Part shown: positions 1 to 7,200 of the stretch, one piece after another | Position numbering within the stretch: position 1 is the first letter of the stretch | Layout of the letters: every line of letters begins with the position of its first letter | From: Candidatus Rifleibacteriota bacterium | GTDB lineage: Bacteria > Riflebacteria > Ozemobacteria > Ozemobacterales > Ozemobacteraceae | Length of the DNA stretch: 11,656 nucleotides | Assembly: GCA_029560455.1 (NCBI GenBank) | Contig: JAKQKW010000317.1 | Coordinates: 1 to 11,656, forward strand | Direction: 5' to 3' | The notes under the pieces: generated by a model | The model's input: the letters and a program-made list of their open reading frames with translations, nothing else | What the model was told of the DNA's origin: nothing | The model's database searches: none | Made by a program: the position numbers and the translations under genes

Positions 1-437
1 GAAAGTTCAAGCATTGCCGGCAGGTTGATGAGTTCCTGCAGAACCGAATTGCTGATGGCGATAACATCGAAAGCGCCGGCCGGCATTTTGCTGGTGGTGC
101 CGGTCATCAGTGAAACCGCCGCGTCACGCAGCAGTTTTTCGTCACGTTCCGGCGGCAGAAAGGCCATATCGACAAAACAGCCGTCTACAGAAGCAGCCAT
201 CTGATAGAGATAGGAATGGGTGATACCGGCGGCGACTTCACTGTATTCTGACAATCTGACGATCAGAACCCTCAGTCTCGCGTCGAAAAAACCGGCGACC
301 GGCATGGTATTGGGCTCGCCACCGCTGAACCAGACGCCGTTACCGGTGAGAAGATGACGATTGCAACTGAACCAGTCAATGACACGCTGCGATTCAGCCC
401 GCCAGCGTTCGTCAGAGGCTCTGTCGGTAACTGACAA
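1..437 (-). CDS. Partial radical SAM-like protein, N-terminal (B12-binding-like) region
   Basis: The frame is open from a TTG at 437 to the window edge, so about 145 N-terminal residues are visible and the C-terminus is missing. The TTG is preferred because AAAGG lies 8 bases upstream and the start falls 4 bases after the stop of the FUN14 gene, as expected in a tight operon. An early GGEPN motif (residues 40-44) is followed by an alternating hydrophobic Rossmann-like pattern: LRVLIVRLSEYSEVAAGITH, then VDGCFVDMAFLPPERDEKLL, then FDVIAISNSVLQELINLPAM. The order GGE.N, strand, 'FxPxxDxxxxLR', 'FDIIGxSxxxExxxxNxLxML' is typical of the N-terminal B12-binding-like part of large uncharacterised radical SAM proteins (TIGR03960-like). 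The CxxxCxxC radical SAM motif itself would lie off-window. The reading frame is fairly sure; the family call is inference from pattern. Confidence 0.6.
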   Translation of the reverse strand, partial: MSVTDRASDERWRAESQRVIDWFSCNRHLLTGNGVWFSGGEPNTMPVAGFFDARLRVLIVRLSEYSEVAAGITHSYLYQMAASVDGCFVDMAFLPPERDEKLLRDAAVSLMTGTTSKMPAGAFDVIAISNSVLQELINLPAMLEL

Positions 438-441
438 TTTT

Positions 442-882
442 TCAGCCTTTGCGGAAACCAAGCCAGAAACCGACAATAAAAGAGCCGGCAAAGGGCAGGT
501 TGTAGGTTATCACTGACATCAGGCCGGTGGCCGAACGTTCGATGCTTTCGTCGGGCACAGCGCTCTTGATTCTGTTCCAGTCGATGGTGATGAAGCTGTT
601 GAAAGCGAGCCACTGCAGAGATATAAAAGCAATACCCACGATCAGGGCGAGCATTTTGGCGAACTTTTTGAGAGTGTAGCCGACAGCCCAACCGGCAATA
701 CCGCCGCCGCCGAGGGTGCCCAGCAGGAATTTCACGTCTGGCGGCAGCCCGCCGGTCGTCGTTTCAGCACCGGGCACGGCCGGGCCGGAAGCCAGCGACT
801 GTGCTTCCAGAAGTTCGGGAAGCAGCAGCACCAGGCCCGTCAGTAACAGGCCGGAAAGTATGTTTTTGTGCGGCATGAGCAT
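442..882 (-). CDS. FUN14-family membrane protein with N-terminal signal sequence
   Basis: 146 residues. Residues 8-27 form a hydrophobic signal peptide or first helix ending near LEAQ. A polar linker follows, then a domain matching the FUN14 (FUNDC1-like) pattern: a glycine-rich first helix with GGGGIAGWAVGYTLKK (58-73), a second helix with VGIAFISLQWLAF (82-94), the hallmark IDWNRI (100-105), and a last helix ending NLPFAGSFIVGFWLGFRKG (128-146). FUN14 proteins occur in archaea and bacteria as well as in mitochondria, where FUNDC1 is a mitophagy receptor; the bacterial role is not known. A second ATG at 876 could be the true start, and neither has a clear Shine-Dalgarno. The gene is third in a minus-strand operon, 28 bases after the propeller lipoprotein and 4 bases before the radical SAM-like gene. 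The family call rests on motif order. Confidence 0.8.
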   Translation of the reverse strand: MLMPHKNILSGLLLTGLVLLLPELLEAQSLASGPAVPGAETTTGGLPPDVKFLLGTLGGGGIAGWAVGYTLKKFAKMLALIVGIAFISLQWLAFNSFITIDWNRIKSAVPDESIERSATGLMSVITYNLPFAGSFIVGFWLGFRKG

Positions 883-910
883 TGGTGTTCAGCTAATTAC
901 TGGTGCCTGA

Positions 911-2011
911 TCAGGGCTTACTGGTATCGGGGGCAGTGAGCAGGCCTGAAACCTTCTTAACCTGATAGATGCCCTCGCCGGTGGCGACCCAGAGATCGCC
1001 GTTGAGCCATGCGAGACCGGTGATGGCCACTTTGGGCAGACCGGGCATCAGGGTTGCGAGATCGAGCCATTCAGAGCCGCGCAGGGCGGCGAGGCCCTTG
1101 TCGGTGCCGACAAAGAGGATTTCCTGGTTGTCGCTGGCGGCGAGGGCGCTGATAACGTTGCCGGGCAGCTGGCTGTTACCGGAAACGAGGTCTTCGACGA
1201 TCTGACCGGCACGCTGTACCCACTCGCGATGCTGTGCAGTGTAGATGTTCCAGGTGTTGGCCATGTCAGTGACGGTGAGACCGCTGGTGGTGCCGACCGC
1301 GAGCATACCCTGATATGGCATGATAACCTTGATGTTGTTGCCGGGCAGGCGGCAGTTTGACGGACTGGCGGGCACGTCGATCAGTGATGAGCCCATGACG
1401 GATTTGGCCGGGCCGGTGTAATTCTGGAAAAGGCCGGAAGCCATGCGGGCCATGCCGGCGCGGGTGCCGACCCAGAGCTGGCCCTGACCGTCGAACATTA
1501 CCTGTGTCACTTCGTCCATGACCAGACCGGCGTTGTCTTTGCCCATCGGGGTCATGCCGCCGCCGTTCGAATAGACGACGCCGTAGGCAGTGGCGACCGC
1601 CAGTTCACTGCCTTTGCCGATTACCGAGCGGGCGCGGCCACCGGTATAGACAGAAGACCAGTTATTGCCATCGAAGCGGCAGGCGCCGTTGTCGGTGGCG
1701 ATCCAGAGGACGTTGTCGCTGACCTTGAGATCTTCGATGATATCGGAGCCAAGAACATTGGTGTTTTTGCGCTGGTGAATCTGCCAGTTGACGCTGTCAA
1801 ATGCAAACAGACCTTTCTGCGAGCCGGCCCAGATTTTGTTGGCAAAAGCTGCCAGTGAGGTAATCGCCTCTTCGGGCAGGCCTTTGCTGCGGGTAAAATG
1901 CTCGATTTCGAGTTTTGCCGGTTTTGCCGGGGCCTTGGGCGCGCCGCAGCCGGTTACGAAAAACAGCAGAGAGCTGATGAGGGCTGACAGCAGCAGATTT
2001 CTGGCATTCAT
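911..2011 (-). CDS. Seven-bladed beta-propeller lipoprotein
   Basis: 366 residues. The N-terminus is a lipoprotein signal peptide with lipobox VTGC and acylated Cys22, then a Pro/Ala/Lys linker (24-33). The rest contains about seven repeats of roughly 35-45 residues, each with a loop like 'LPxxxITSLA', a strand like 'LWVGTxxGL' and often a closing aromatic (NWQIH, NWSSV, TWNIY, EWLDL). Clear copies are KIWAGSQKGLFAF, LWIATDNGACRF, LAVATAYGVVYS, LWVGTRAGMARM, LAVGTTSGLTVT, LFVGTDKGLAAL and LWVATGEGIYQV. This is the repeat style of two-component-regulator propeller domains, but no histidine kinase or other output domain follows, so it is probably a membrane-anchored binding or scaffold protein outside the cytoplasm. 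GGGAG lies 7 bases before the ATG. It starts 14 bases after the preceding gene's stop, in the same operon. Confidence 0.85.
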   Translation of the reverse strand: MNARNLLLSALISSLLFFVTGCGAPKAPAKPAKLEIEHFTRSKGLPEEAITSLAAFANKIWAGSQKGLFAFDSVNWQIHQRKNTNVLGSDIIEDLKVSDNVLWIATDNGACRFDGNNWSSVYTGGRARSVIGKGSELAVATAYGVVYSNGGGMTPMGKDNAGLVMDEVTQVMFDGQGQLWVGTRAGMARMASGLFQNYTGPAKSVMGSSLIDVPASPSNCRLPGNNIKVIMPYQGMLAVGTTSGLTVTDMANTWNIYTAQHREWVQRAGQIVEDLVSGNSQLPGNVISALAASDNQEILFVGTDKGLAALRGSEWLDLATLMPGLPKVAITGLAWLNGDLWVATGEGIYQVKKVSGLLTAPDTSKP

Positions 2012-2025
2012 GGCTTGCTCCCGGC

Positions 2026-2784
2026 TTATTTCTGGTAGATTTTCATCAGGTTGCGAATTTCCATGGTGCCTGATGCAACGCTGGTGCGGTGAGTGGTGCC
2101 GTGCAGAACGACGCGGGTACCGGGCATGGTTTTGAGTTTTTCGGTCCAGGCTTCAGAAAGCACTTCAAGACCACGGTCTTTTTTGCCAAGGCGATCTTCT
2201 TTGATATAGACCTTGTCTTTATGCAGCAGGATATTGCCGCGCACGGTTTCTTCCTGGGTCCAGACTTTTACCGGTTCAGCCGGTTTCTTTTCTTTTTTGT
2301 TGCGGCGGCCTTTTTTCTGTTTGCGTTCTTCTTCGGGCAGGTAATCGTTGGGGTTTTTCACTTTTCTGACGGCCTGGGCGGTCCAGAGGAGAACGGCCGG
2401 CACACTCTTCCTGACGGTTTCGGTCTTTTCTTCGTCGGTTTTCAGTTCGTATTCGGTGGCGATATTACCGATCAGATCGGCTTCGATGACGGTACCGTAA
2501 TTGATTTGACCACGATCGCGCTTATTGCGGCGGTCGCGATATTCGCGCGGCAGGTCGAAGCTGACCCAGCTGCCGGTCGCCAGCGCCAGCTCAGCGGTAT
2601 CAGAGCCGACAAAATCAAGAATCTTCATGCTGACGCGGTCGCGATAGATGGATTCAACCTTGCCGATGGCGGTAAATTCAACGACCGACGCATCAGAATA
2701 CAGGGTGGCGCCGAGAAATATCGAAAAAACGCATGCCAGCACCGAAAACAAGACCCTCTGGCGGGCAATCAGATTCTTTTGCAT
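2026..2784 (-). CDS. Exported basic protein of unknown function
   Basis: 252 residues from the ATG at 2784, chosen because AGGAG sits 7 bases upstream and a signal peptide begins at once (RQR at 8-10, hydrophobic 11-28). An in-frame ATG at 2847 would add 21 residues but overlaps the -35 element and spoils the signal peptide. The mature part has a beta-rich N-terminal segment (GKVESIYRDRVSMKI at 41-55; ATGSWVSFDLP at 69-79), a very basic low-complexity linker (about 151-170, mostly K/R/E), and a C-terminal segment (GNILLHKDKVYIKE at 183-196; TRVVLHGTTHR at 223-233; ASGTMEIRNL at 237-246). The two halves look faintly alike, perhaps OB-like barrels, but that is inference. I do not recognise a family. 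It is the first gene of the minus-strand operon, before the propeller lipoprotein. Confidence 0.8.
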   Translation of the reverse strand: MQKNLIARQRVLFSVLACVFSIFLGATLYSDASVVEFTAIGKVESIYRDRVSMKILDFVGSDTAELALATGSWVSFDLPREYRDRRNKRDRGQINYGTVIEADLIGNIATEYELKTDEEKTETVRKSVPAVLLWTAQAVRKVKNPNDYLPEEERKQKKGRRNKKEKKPAEPVKVWTQEETVRGNILLHKDKVYIKEDRLGKKDRGLEVLSEAWTEKLKTMPGTRVVLHGTTHRTSVASGTMEIRNLMKIYQK

Positions 2785-2818
2785 TGAGTTCTCCTGCAGA
2801 TAAAAAAGGATTTGAGAA

Positions 2819-2847
2819 TGTATACCACATCTTGCCGGCAGACGCAA
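2819..2847 (-). promoter_or_regulatory. Sigma-70-type promoter of the left minus-strand operon
   Basis: Read on the minus strand: -35 TTGCGT (2847-2842), a 17-base spacer, and -10 TATACA (2824-2819) with an extended TGG directly before it. It would place the transcript start near 2812, about 28 bases before the ATG at 2784. It is the only good promoter seen for the four-gene operon. Sequence match only. Confidence 0.6.
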
Positions 2848-2854
2848 AGTCTGC
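2838..2854. repeat. Perfect 6-bp inverted repeat over the -35 element
   Basis: GCAGAC, five bases (GCAAA), then GTCTGC: a perfect dyad that covers the whole -35 hexamer of the minus-strand promoter. Its position suits a repressor or activator site. It could also be chance, since dyads this short are not rare. No transcription factor can be named. Confidence 0.35.
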
Positions 2855-2890
2855 TTGTTGTGCGGTGCAGATAATCAAGGGAGAAGGTCT

Positions 2891-2920
2891 TTGCTTTTTA
2901 CCGGCTATCTCGGCTATTAT
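2891..2920 (+). promoter_or_regulatory. Sigma-70-type promoter of the glycan operon
   Basis: TTGCTT (2891-2896), an 18-base spacer, then TATTAT (2915-2920). The expected transcript start is about 2926-2928. That would leave almost no leader for an ATG at 2930 but a short leader with a good ribosome site for the TTG at 2945. The -10 is embedded in a small dyad (GGCTA-TTAT-TAGCC, 2912-2925), and CGGCTAT is directly repeated at 2902-2908 and 2911-2917. Confidence 0.5.
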
Positions 2921-2944
2921 TAGCCAATAATGAGGGAGTTGCAT

Positions 2945-3880
2945 TTGCATTACCAGTTCACGACAATCGACCAGTTCTATCGTCGGCTCGACAGCTTACC
3001 CGGCACCGGCACCAGCGCCTCTGCCAAGCTTTTTCAGACATTTTCGCACCGGCATTTTTCGGCGCGGGGGCCAATCAATTTCATCAAGATTCTATGCCGG
3101 ATGCTGCCGCTGAAAAAATTCTGGTTCAACCGCCAGCGCAGTCTCAAGCGCATGCTCGATTACACGTATTTTGACTTTGCCAGCGACCTGCTCGAGAACG
3201 AAAAAGAATATCGCTGGCTGTATGAAACATTTGCAGATGAAGAGTCACGAAAGACACTGATACAGGTCATGCTCTACAAGATAACCCTCGATCGCAATTT
3301 TCTGCACAGTTGTGCCCGCCACAGCATCGACCAGTATTACGACCCCGAAATCTTCAGTTTCGGCCAAAACGAGGTAATTGCCGACTGCGGCGGCTTTAAC
3401 GGCGATTCTGCCCTGCTCTTCTTCAGACTGTTCGGCAATTGCCGGCGGTATTATCTCTTCGAACCCGATCCCGCGAATCTTGACTTCGCCAGGCGAACAC
3501 TCAAAGCGTTCAGTAATATCGAGTTCCGGCAGAATTCCACCGGTGCCTGCAATGGTCTGCATTCCTTTTCAGAAAAGGGCCCTTCCGGCAGAATAAAAGC
3601 TGACGGCAGGATTAAAACAGCAATGGTCCGACTTGACGATGCTGTGTCTGAGCCGATTACGCTGATAAAAGCCGATGTCGAGGGCAACGAAACGGCCACC
3701 CTCGACGGGGCCTGCAACCAGATCAGGCAGCACCGGCCGCGTCTTGCGATCTGTGCTTATCATCGGCCTGATGACGCCTGGAAAATTGCGCGACGGATCA
3801 GGGAACTTGTTCCTGACTATCGACTGCGTTTCAGGCTTTACCAGAGCGCCTACTGCGAGACGGTCATTTATGCTGACTGA
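2945..3880 (+). CDS. FkbM-family SAM-dependent methyltransferase
   Basis: 311 residues from TTG 2945, chosen because AGGGAG (2933-2938) stands 6 bases before it; an ATG at 2930 gives five more residues but has no Shine-Dalgarno. The C-terminal half is a class I methyltransferase of the FkbM type: SAM-binding motif I DCGGFNGDS (about 147-155), an acidic EPDP (173-176) that should contact the SAM ribose, and LIKADVEGNE (240-249), the family's 'iKiDvEGxE' motif. The N-terminal 130 residues are helical and not recognisable. FkbM enzymes usually O-methylate sugars or secondary metabolites; beside a flippase and glycosyltransferases, methylation of a surface glycan is the likely job. First gene of the plus-strand glycan operon, divergent from the propeller/FUN14 operon. 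Confidence 0.85.
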   Translation: MHYQFTTIDQFYRRLDSLPGTGTSASAKLFQTFSHRHFSARGPINFIKILCRMLPLKKFWFNRQRSLKRMLDYTYFDFASDLLENEKEYRWLYETFADEESRKTLIQVMLYKITLDRNFLHSCARHSIDQYYDPEIFSFGQNEVIADCGGFNGDSALLFFRLFGNCRRYYLFEPDPANLDFARRTLKAFSNIEFRQNSTGACNGLHSFSEKGPSGRIKADGRIKTAMVRLDDAVSEPITLIKADVEGNETATLDGACNQIRQHRPRLAICAYHRPDDAWKIARRIRELVPDYRLRFRLYQSAYCETVIYAD

Positions 3881-3910
3881 GTTTACTTTCTGCAACGAAG
3901 CGGCCAGCCC

Positions 3911-5431
3911 GTGAAATTGTCCCGCACCCGCAATTCAGTATTGAACATTTCTGCCGGCATCCTGCTGCAGATGCTGACCATTGGCCTGGGTTTCTACTCG
4001 CGGCAATTGTTTGTAGAAAATCTGGGTTATGAAATTCTTGGCGTCAACGGGCTTTTTCAGAATCTGGTGGCCATTCTTGGCCTGGCCGAAGCTGGCATCG
4101 GCACCGCGATAATCTGTCATCTCTACCGCCCTCTCGCGGCTGGCGATCAGGTGCAGATAAGATCATTGATGCATCTCTACGGCCGGGCCTACTGTCTGAT
4201 AAGTCTGGTCATAGGCATTGGCGGGCTTCTGGCCATGCCATTCATTCATCTGACAGGTCAGGGCGTTTTTTCTACCGGTTTTTTGCGGGCCGCCTTTGCC
4301 CTGTTTCTGCTTGAGACGATAACCGTCTGCCTGTTCATGAGTCGCAAGTCGCTTCTGATAGCCGACCAGCAGAATTATCTTGTAAATTTTATCAGCGCTG
4401 CCGCGCAGATTGTTTTGTTTATCTTTCAGATCGCGATTCTGCACGCAACCAGAAGCTATCTTCTCTTCGTCACCGCCGGTGTGATACTGAAAATATTTGA
4501 GGGGCTTGCCTTGAGCTATTTTGTCGCGACCAGATACCCGTTTCTTGGAGATAAGCACCAGTTCTCTCCGGCCGATGATTGTTGCCACAGCGTTTTTGCC
4601 AGCACCCGCGATCTGATGTTTCACTATCTGGCCATGTATTTTGTCAGGAACACCGATAACCTCATAATTTCCGGCTGGCTTGGGCTGGCCATGGTTGGTC
4701 GGCTTGCCAACTATCAGATTGTCATTCTTGCGGTAAAGAATATTTTCAGTCAGTTCTCAAACGGAATGATCGCCAGTTTCGGCAATCTGCTGGCACTGGA
4801 AACGCCGCAGAAAAGCGAAAAAGTTTTCTACACGGCTTTTCTCGGTAATTTCATACTCTTCAATTTTGCTTCGGTTGCCCTGCTCAACCTGACCAATCCG
4901 TTTCTTAACCTGTGGCTTGGCCCTGAGTCGCTGCTGCCTTTTTCTGTGCTGTTTCTGCTGGTTCTCGACTTTTTTCTGCACGGGATCTCGATGGTAGCGG
5001 GAGCATTGCGAGCCAGTTCCGGGGTTTTCGCACCCGACCGCCATCTGCATCTGGGGGCAAGCCTGCTTAAGCTGGTTCTTTCGCTGGCTCTGGTGCAAAC
5101 TTATGGAATCGCCGGAGTGGTTTTCGGAACGGTTGTTTACCGCTTCGCAGAGTGGCATTGCATACTGGGCTGGCTGCTGCACCGACAGGTTTTCAGGTCA
5201 GGAATGCAAATTTTCATCAAAAACTCTCTGGCGGCAGCCGCAATATTCGTGTTGTCACATATCGCCGGCTATCACGCCTGCGAAATGACCGCAGCGGCAA
5301 CCACCTGGCACAACTGGTGGACACGCGCCATCATCTGTTGTATTGTACCGAACCTGATTGCACTGACCGCTCTGCATCGCTCCGCGCGTTTGCGTGCGAT
5401 CATCGCCCGATTTTCTGACCTGAGGCAATAA
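3911..5431 (+). CDS. Wzx-type polysaccharide flippase (MATE/MOP superfamily)
   Basis: 506 residues from a GTG at 3911. No earlier start is possible because the frame runs back into the methyltransferase stop at 3878-3880. The Shine-Dalgarno is weak. The protein is hydrophobic throughout with about 12-14 predicted membrane helices. The N-terminus (NSVLNISAGILLQMLTIGLG, then 'FVENLGYEILGVNGLFQNL' and 'LAEAGIGTAI') is typical of O-antigen and capsule repeat-unit exporters: helix 1, a conserved 'LG.e..Gv..lf..l', and a helix with 'l.elGig.ai'. Its role is to flip lipid-linked sugar repeat units across the inner membrane. It lies 30 bases after the methyltransferase and 4 bases before the first glycosyltransferase, so it is cotranscribed. 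Substrate cannot be deduced. Confidence 0.88.
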   Translation: MKLSRTRNSVLNISAGILLQMLTIGLGFYSRQLFVENLGYEILGVNGLFQNLVAILGLAEAGIGTAIICHLYRPLAAGDQVQIRSLMHLYGRAYCLISLVIGIGGLLAMPFIHLTGQGVFSTGFLRAAFALFLLETITVCLFMSRKSLLIADQQNYLVNFISAAAQIVLFIFQIAILHATRSYLLFVTAGVILKIFEGLALSYFVATRYPFLGDKHQFSPADDCCHSVFASTRDLMFHYLAMYFVRNTDNLIISGWLGLAMVGRLANYQIVILAVKNIFSQFSNGMIASFGNLLALETPQKSEKVFYTAFLGNFILFNFASVALLNLTNPFLNLWLGPESLLPFSVLFLLVLDFFLHGISMVAGALRASSGVFAPDRHLHLGASLLKLVLSLALVQTYGIAGVVFGTVVYRFAEWHCILGWLLHRQVFRSGMQIFIKNSLAAAAIFVLSHIAGYHACEMTAAATTWHNWWTRAIICCIVPNLIALTALHRSARLRAIIARFSDLRQ

Positions 5432-5435
5432 ACAG

Positions 5436-6383
5436 ATGACCTGCGTCTGCTTCGTCATTCTTCACTACCATGAAAAGTCTCTGAGCGAGACTTTTGCCTG
5501 TGTCGACTCGATAAGAAAACTGAAAACCGACGCCGGCTGCCAGACCAGGCTGATCATAGTTGAGAACGGCTCGGCCGATACGAGCAGGCAGGCTCTCACA
5601 GCAAAATATTCAGGCGACAAGGACATTTCCCTGGTTTTTTCCGACGAAAACCTTGGTTTTGCAAGAGGCAACAATGCCGGCTGTGCTTTTGCCATAGAGC
5701 AGTTCAAGCCGGATTTTCTGGTCGTCATCAACAATGATATCCTGTTCACTCAGCCAGATTTTATACAAATTCTCGTCGACCAGTACCAGCGCGAACGTTT
5801 CGACATTCTCGGGCCCAACATTCTCAACGCCGGCCGCATACCGCAAAACCCGTTTTACGGCGTCGATAACCTGGCAACCGTCGAGAAACTGATTGCCGAC
5901 TTCGAAAAGCGTGCCGAGCAGATCGAGAACGCTTCAGTTGCCGGGCATTTCTGGCTGCGGTGCAAAACATGGGCCAGAAGCATGCTTTATAAAAGCGTTG
6001 CCTTTCGGCGCTTCTGGCGTGCTTACACAGACAACACCAGATTTTCAGCGGAACGACAGGCGCAGGACAACGGCCATGTCGGCGAAATTCAGCGTGGGGT
6101 CATGCTGCATGGTTCGGCACTGGTGTTTTCGGCTGGTTATTATCGCCGTTACCCGCAGATTTTCTACCCCGGCACTTTCCTCTACTTTGAAGAGGCGATT
6201 CTGCACCAGCGAGTGCTCAGAGATGGCCTGAGCTCAATCTATTACCCGCTCCTGACCGTCATTCACAACGAAGGCATGGCGACCGGTGCCGCTTTCAACC
6301 TCGACAGGACCAGATTCATCGTTAAAAACTATCTTGCCTCGGCGCGGGTTTTCCGCTCAATTCTTCTGCATGGCGAACAGTAA
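5436..6383 (+). CDS. Glycosyltransferase family 2, rhamnosyltransferase-like
   Basis: 315 residues. TGAGG lies 10 bases before the ATG and the gene begins 4 bases after the flippase stop. GT-A fold features in order: an N-terminal strand FVILHYHEKS (6-15), IVENGSADTS (41-50) for nucleotide binding, ENLGFARGNNAG (71-82) and VINNDI (97-102), where NND takes the place of DxD. A late block has HGSALVFSAGYYRR and 'LYFEEAILHQRV', matching the acceptor or catalytic segment with the acidic EE. This set is typical of WbbL/rhamnosyltransferase-like GT2 enzymes that add a sugar to a lipid-linked oligosaccharide on the cytoplasmic side of the membrane. Donor and acceptor are unknown. The last 14 bases overlap the next glycosyltransferase. 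Confidence 0.88.
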   Translation: MTCVCFVILHYHEKSLSETFACVDSIRKLKTDAGCQTRLIIVENGSADTSRQALTAKYSGDKDISLVFSDENLGFARGNNAGCAFAIEQFKPDFLVVINNDILFTQPDFIQILVDQYQRERFDILGPNILNAGRIPQNPFYGVDNLATVEKLIADFEKRAEQIENASVAGHFWLRCKTWARSMLYKSVAFRRFWRAYTDNTRFSAERQAQDNGHVGEIQRGVMLHGSALVFSAGYYRRYPQIFYPGTFLYFEEAILHQRVLRDGLSSIYYPLLTVIHNEGMATGAAFNLDRTRFIVKNYLASARVFRSILLHGEQ

Positions 6384-7200
6384 CCAGGTTTTCTTTTCGG
6401 TAATCATTCCCTGCTATAACGCGGCCACGACAATTGACCGCTGCCTCAATTCATGTCTCGATCAGACCTGCAGAGACTTTGAAGTCATCGTAATCGATGA
6501 TGCCAGCACTGACACGAGCTCTGAAATGGTTCGCGCCAGACAGCCCGAATTTGCAGCAGTCTCGATCAGGCTCGAGCTTATCACGCTTTCCGAAAACCTT
6601 GGGCAGGCCGCAGCCCGCAATCTCGGCTGGGAAAAGGCGAGCGGGGCCTTTATCGCCTTTCTCGATGCCGACGATTTCTGGCACTGCTGCAAGCTCGCGA
6701 CCGTCAGGCACTTTCTGCAGATGAACCCCACTCTTTCGCTTCTGGCGCACCGTTATACCGAGCGCCACGGGCACGAATGGCAGCGTCAGACCGAGCCATC
6801 CGCCTTCATTCTGAAGCCGGTAAGTTTCAGGCGACTGCTTTTTAAAAATGTTGCCGCCTGCCCCTGCTGGGTTGTCAGGGCATCGCTTGGCGAACGTTTC
6901 GACCCGCAGATGCGCTTTTCTGAAGACCGCGATCTCTGGGTGCGCGTGGCGCATCGGCATCGTTGCGCGATTCTGCATGGTCCGCCATTAACCTGTCTGG
7001 GGCGCCCCCAGCACTCAACCGGCGGTATCAGTTCGCAGAAATTACGGTTACGTTCCGGTGAAATCAGGGTCTATCTGCATGCAGCCAGGCTTGAACCAGC
7101 GTTGTTTCCCATGCTGCCCATGCTGTTTTTATATTCGCTGCTCAAGACCATTCGCCGGGAATTACTTTTGTGGCTGCGCGTAGACGGCGGGCAATATTAA
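6370..7200 (+). CDS. Glycosyltransferase family 2
   Basis: 276 residues from the ATG at 6370, where the GT2 fold begins directly (FFSVIIPCYNAATTIDRCL). An in-frame ATG at 6286 would add 28 unrelated residues and deepen the overlap with the preceding gene. Motifs: VIIPCYNAA (11-19), VIDDASTDTS (41-50), ENLGQAAARNLG (75-86), the metal-binding DADD (99-102) and SEDRDLW (184-190), which supplies the catalytic-type acidic ED pair. A C-terminal hydrophobic patch (about 252-262) may touch the membrane. It overlaps the upstream glycosyltransferase by 14 bases, suggesting coupled translation. It is the last gene of the plus-strand glycan operon, and its stop codon overlaps that of the convergent polymerase/ligase gene. 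Sugar specificity cannot be told. Confidence 0.88.
   Translation: MANSNQVFFSVIIPCYNAATTIDRCLNSCLDQTCRDFEVIVIDDASTDTSSEMVRARQPEFAAVSIRLELITLSENLGQAAARNLGWEKASGAFIAFLDADDFWHCCKLATVRHFLQMNPTLSLLAHRYTERHGHEWQRQTEPSAFILKPVSFRRLLFKNVAACPCWVVRASLGERFDPQMRFSEDRDLWVRVAHRHRCAILHGPPLTCLGRPQHSTGGISSQKLRLRSGEIRVYLHAARLEPALFPMLPMLFLYSLLKTIRRELLLWLRVDGGQY

Noticed and set aside
911..2011. Propeller protein as a hybrid two-component sensor
   Set aside because: The repeats resemble sensor propellers, but the protein ends after the last blade with no membrane helix, kinase or regulator domain, and it has a lipobox.
2089..2787. Long plus-strand open frame opposite the basic exported protein gene, rich in phenylalanine
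   Set aside because: The Phe-rich composition is what the reverse complement of Lys/Glu-rich codons gives. The minus-strand frame has a signal peptide, a good ribosome site and operon spacing.
2785..2847. Longer start (ATG 2847) for the basic exported protein
   Set aside because: It overlaps the predicted promoter and places polar residues ahead of the signal peptide; AGGAG supports 2784.
6286..6369. Longer start for the second glycosyltransferase
   Set aside because: The added 28 residues do not belong to the GT2 fold and lie wholly within the preceding gene; the fold starts right after the ATG at 6370.
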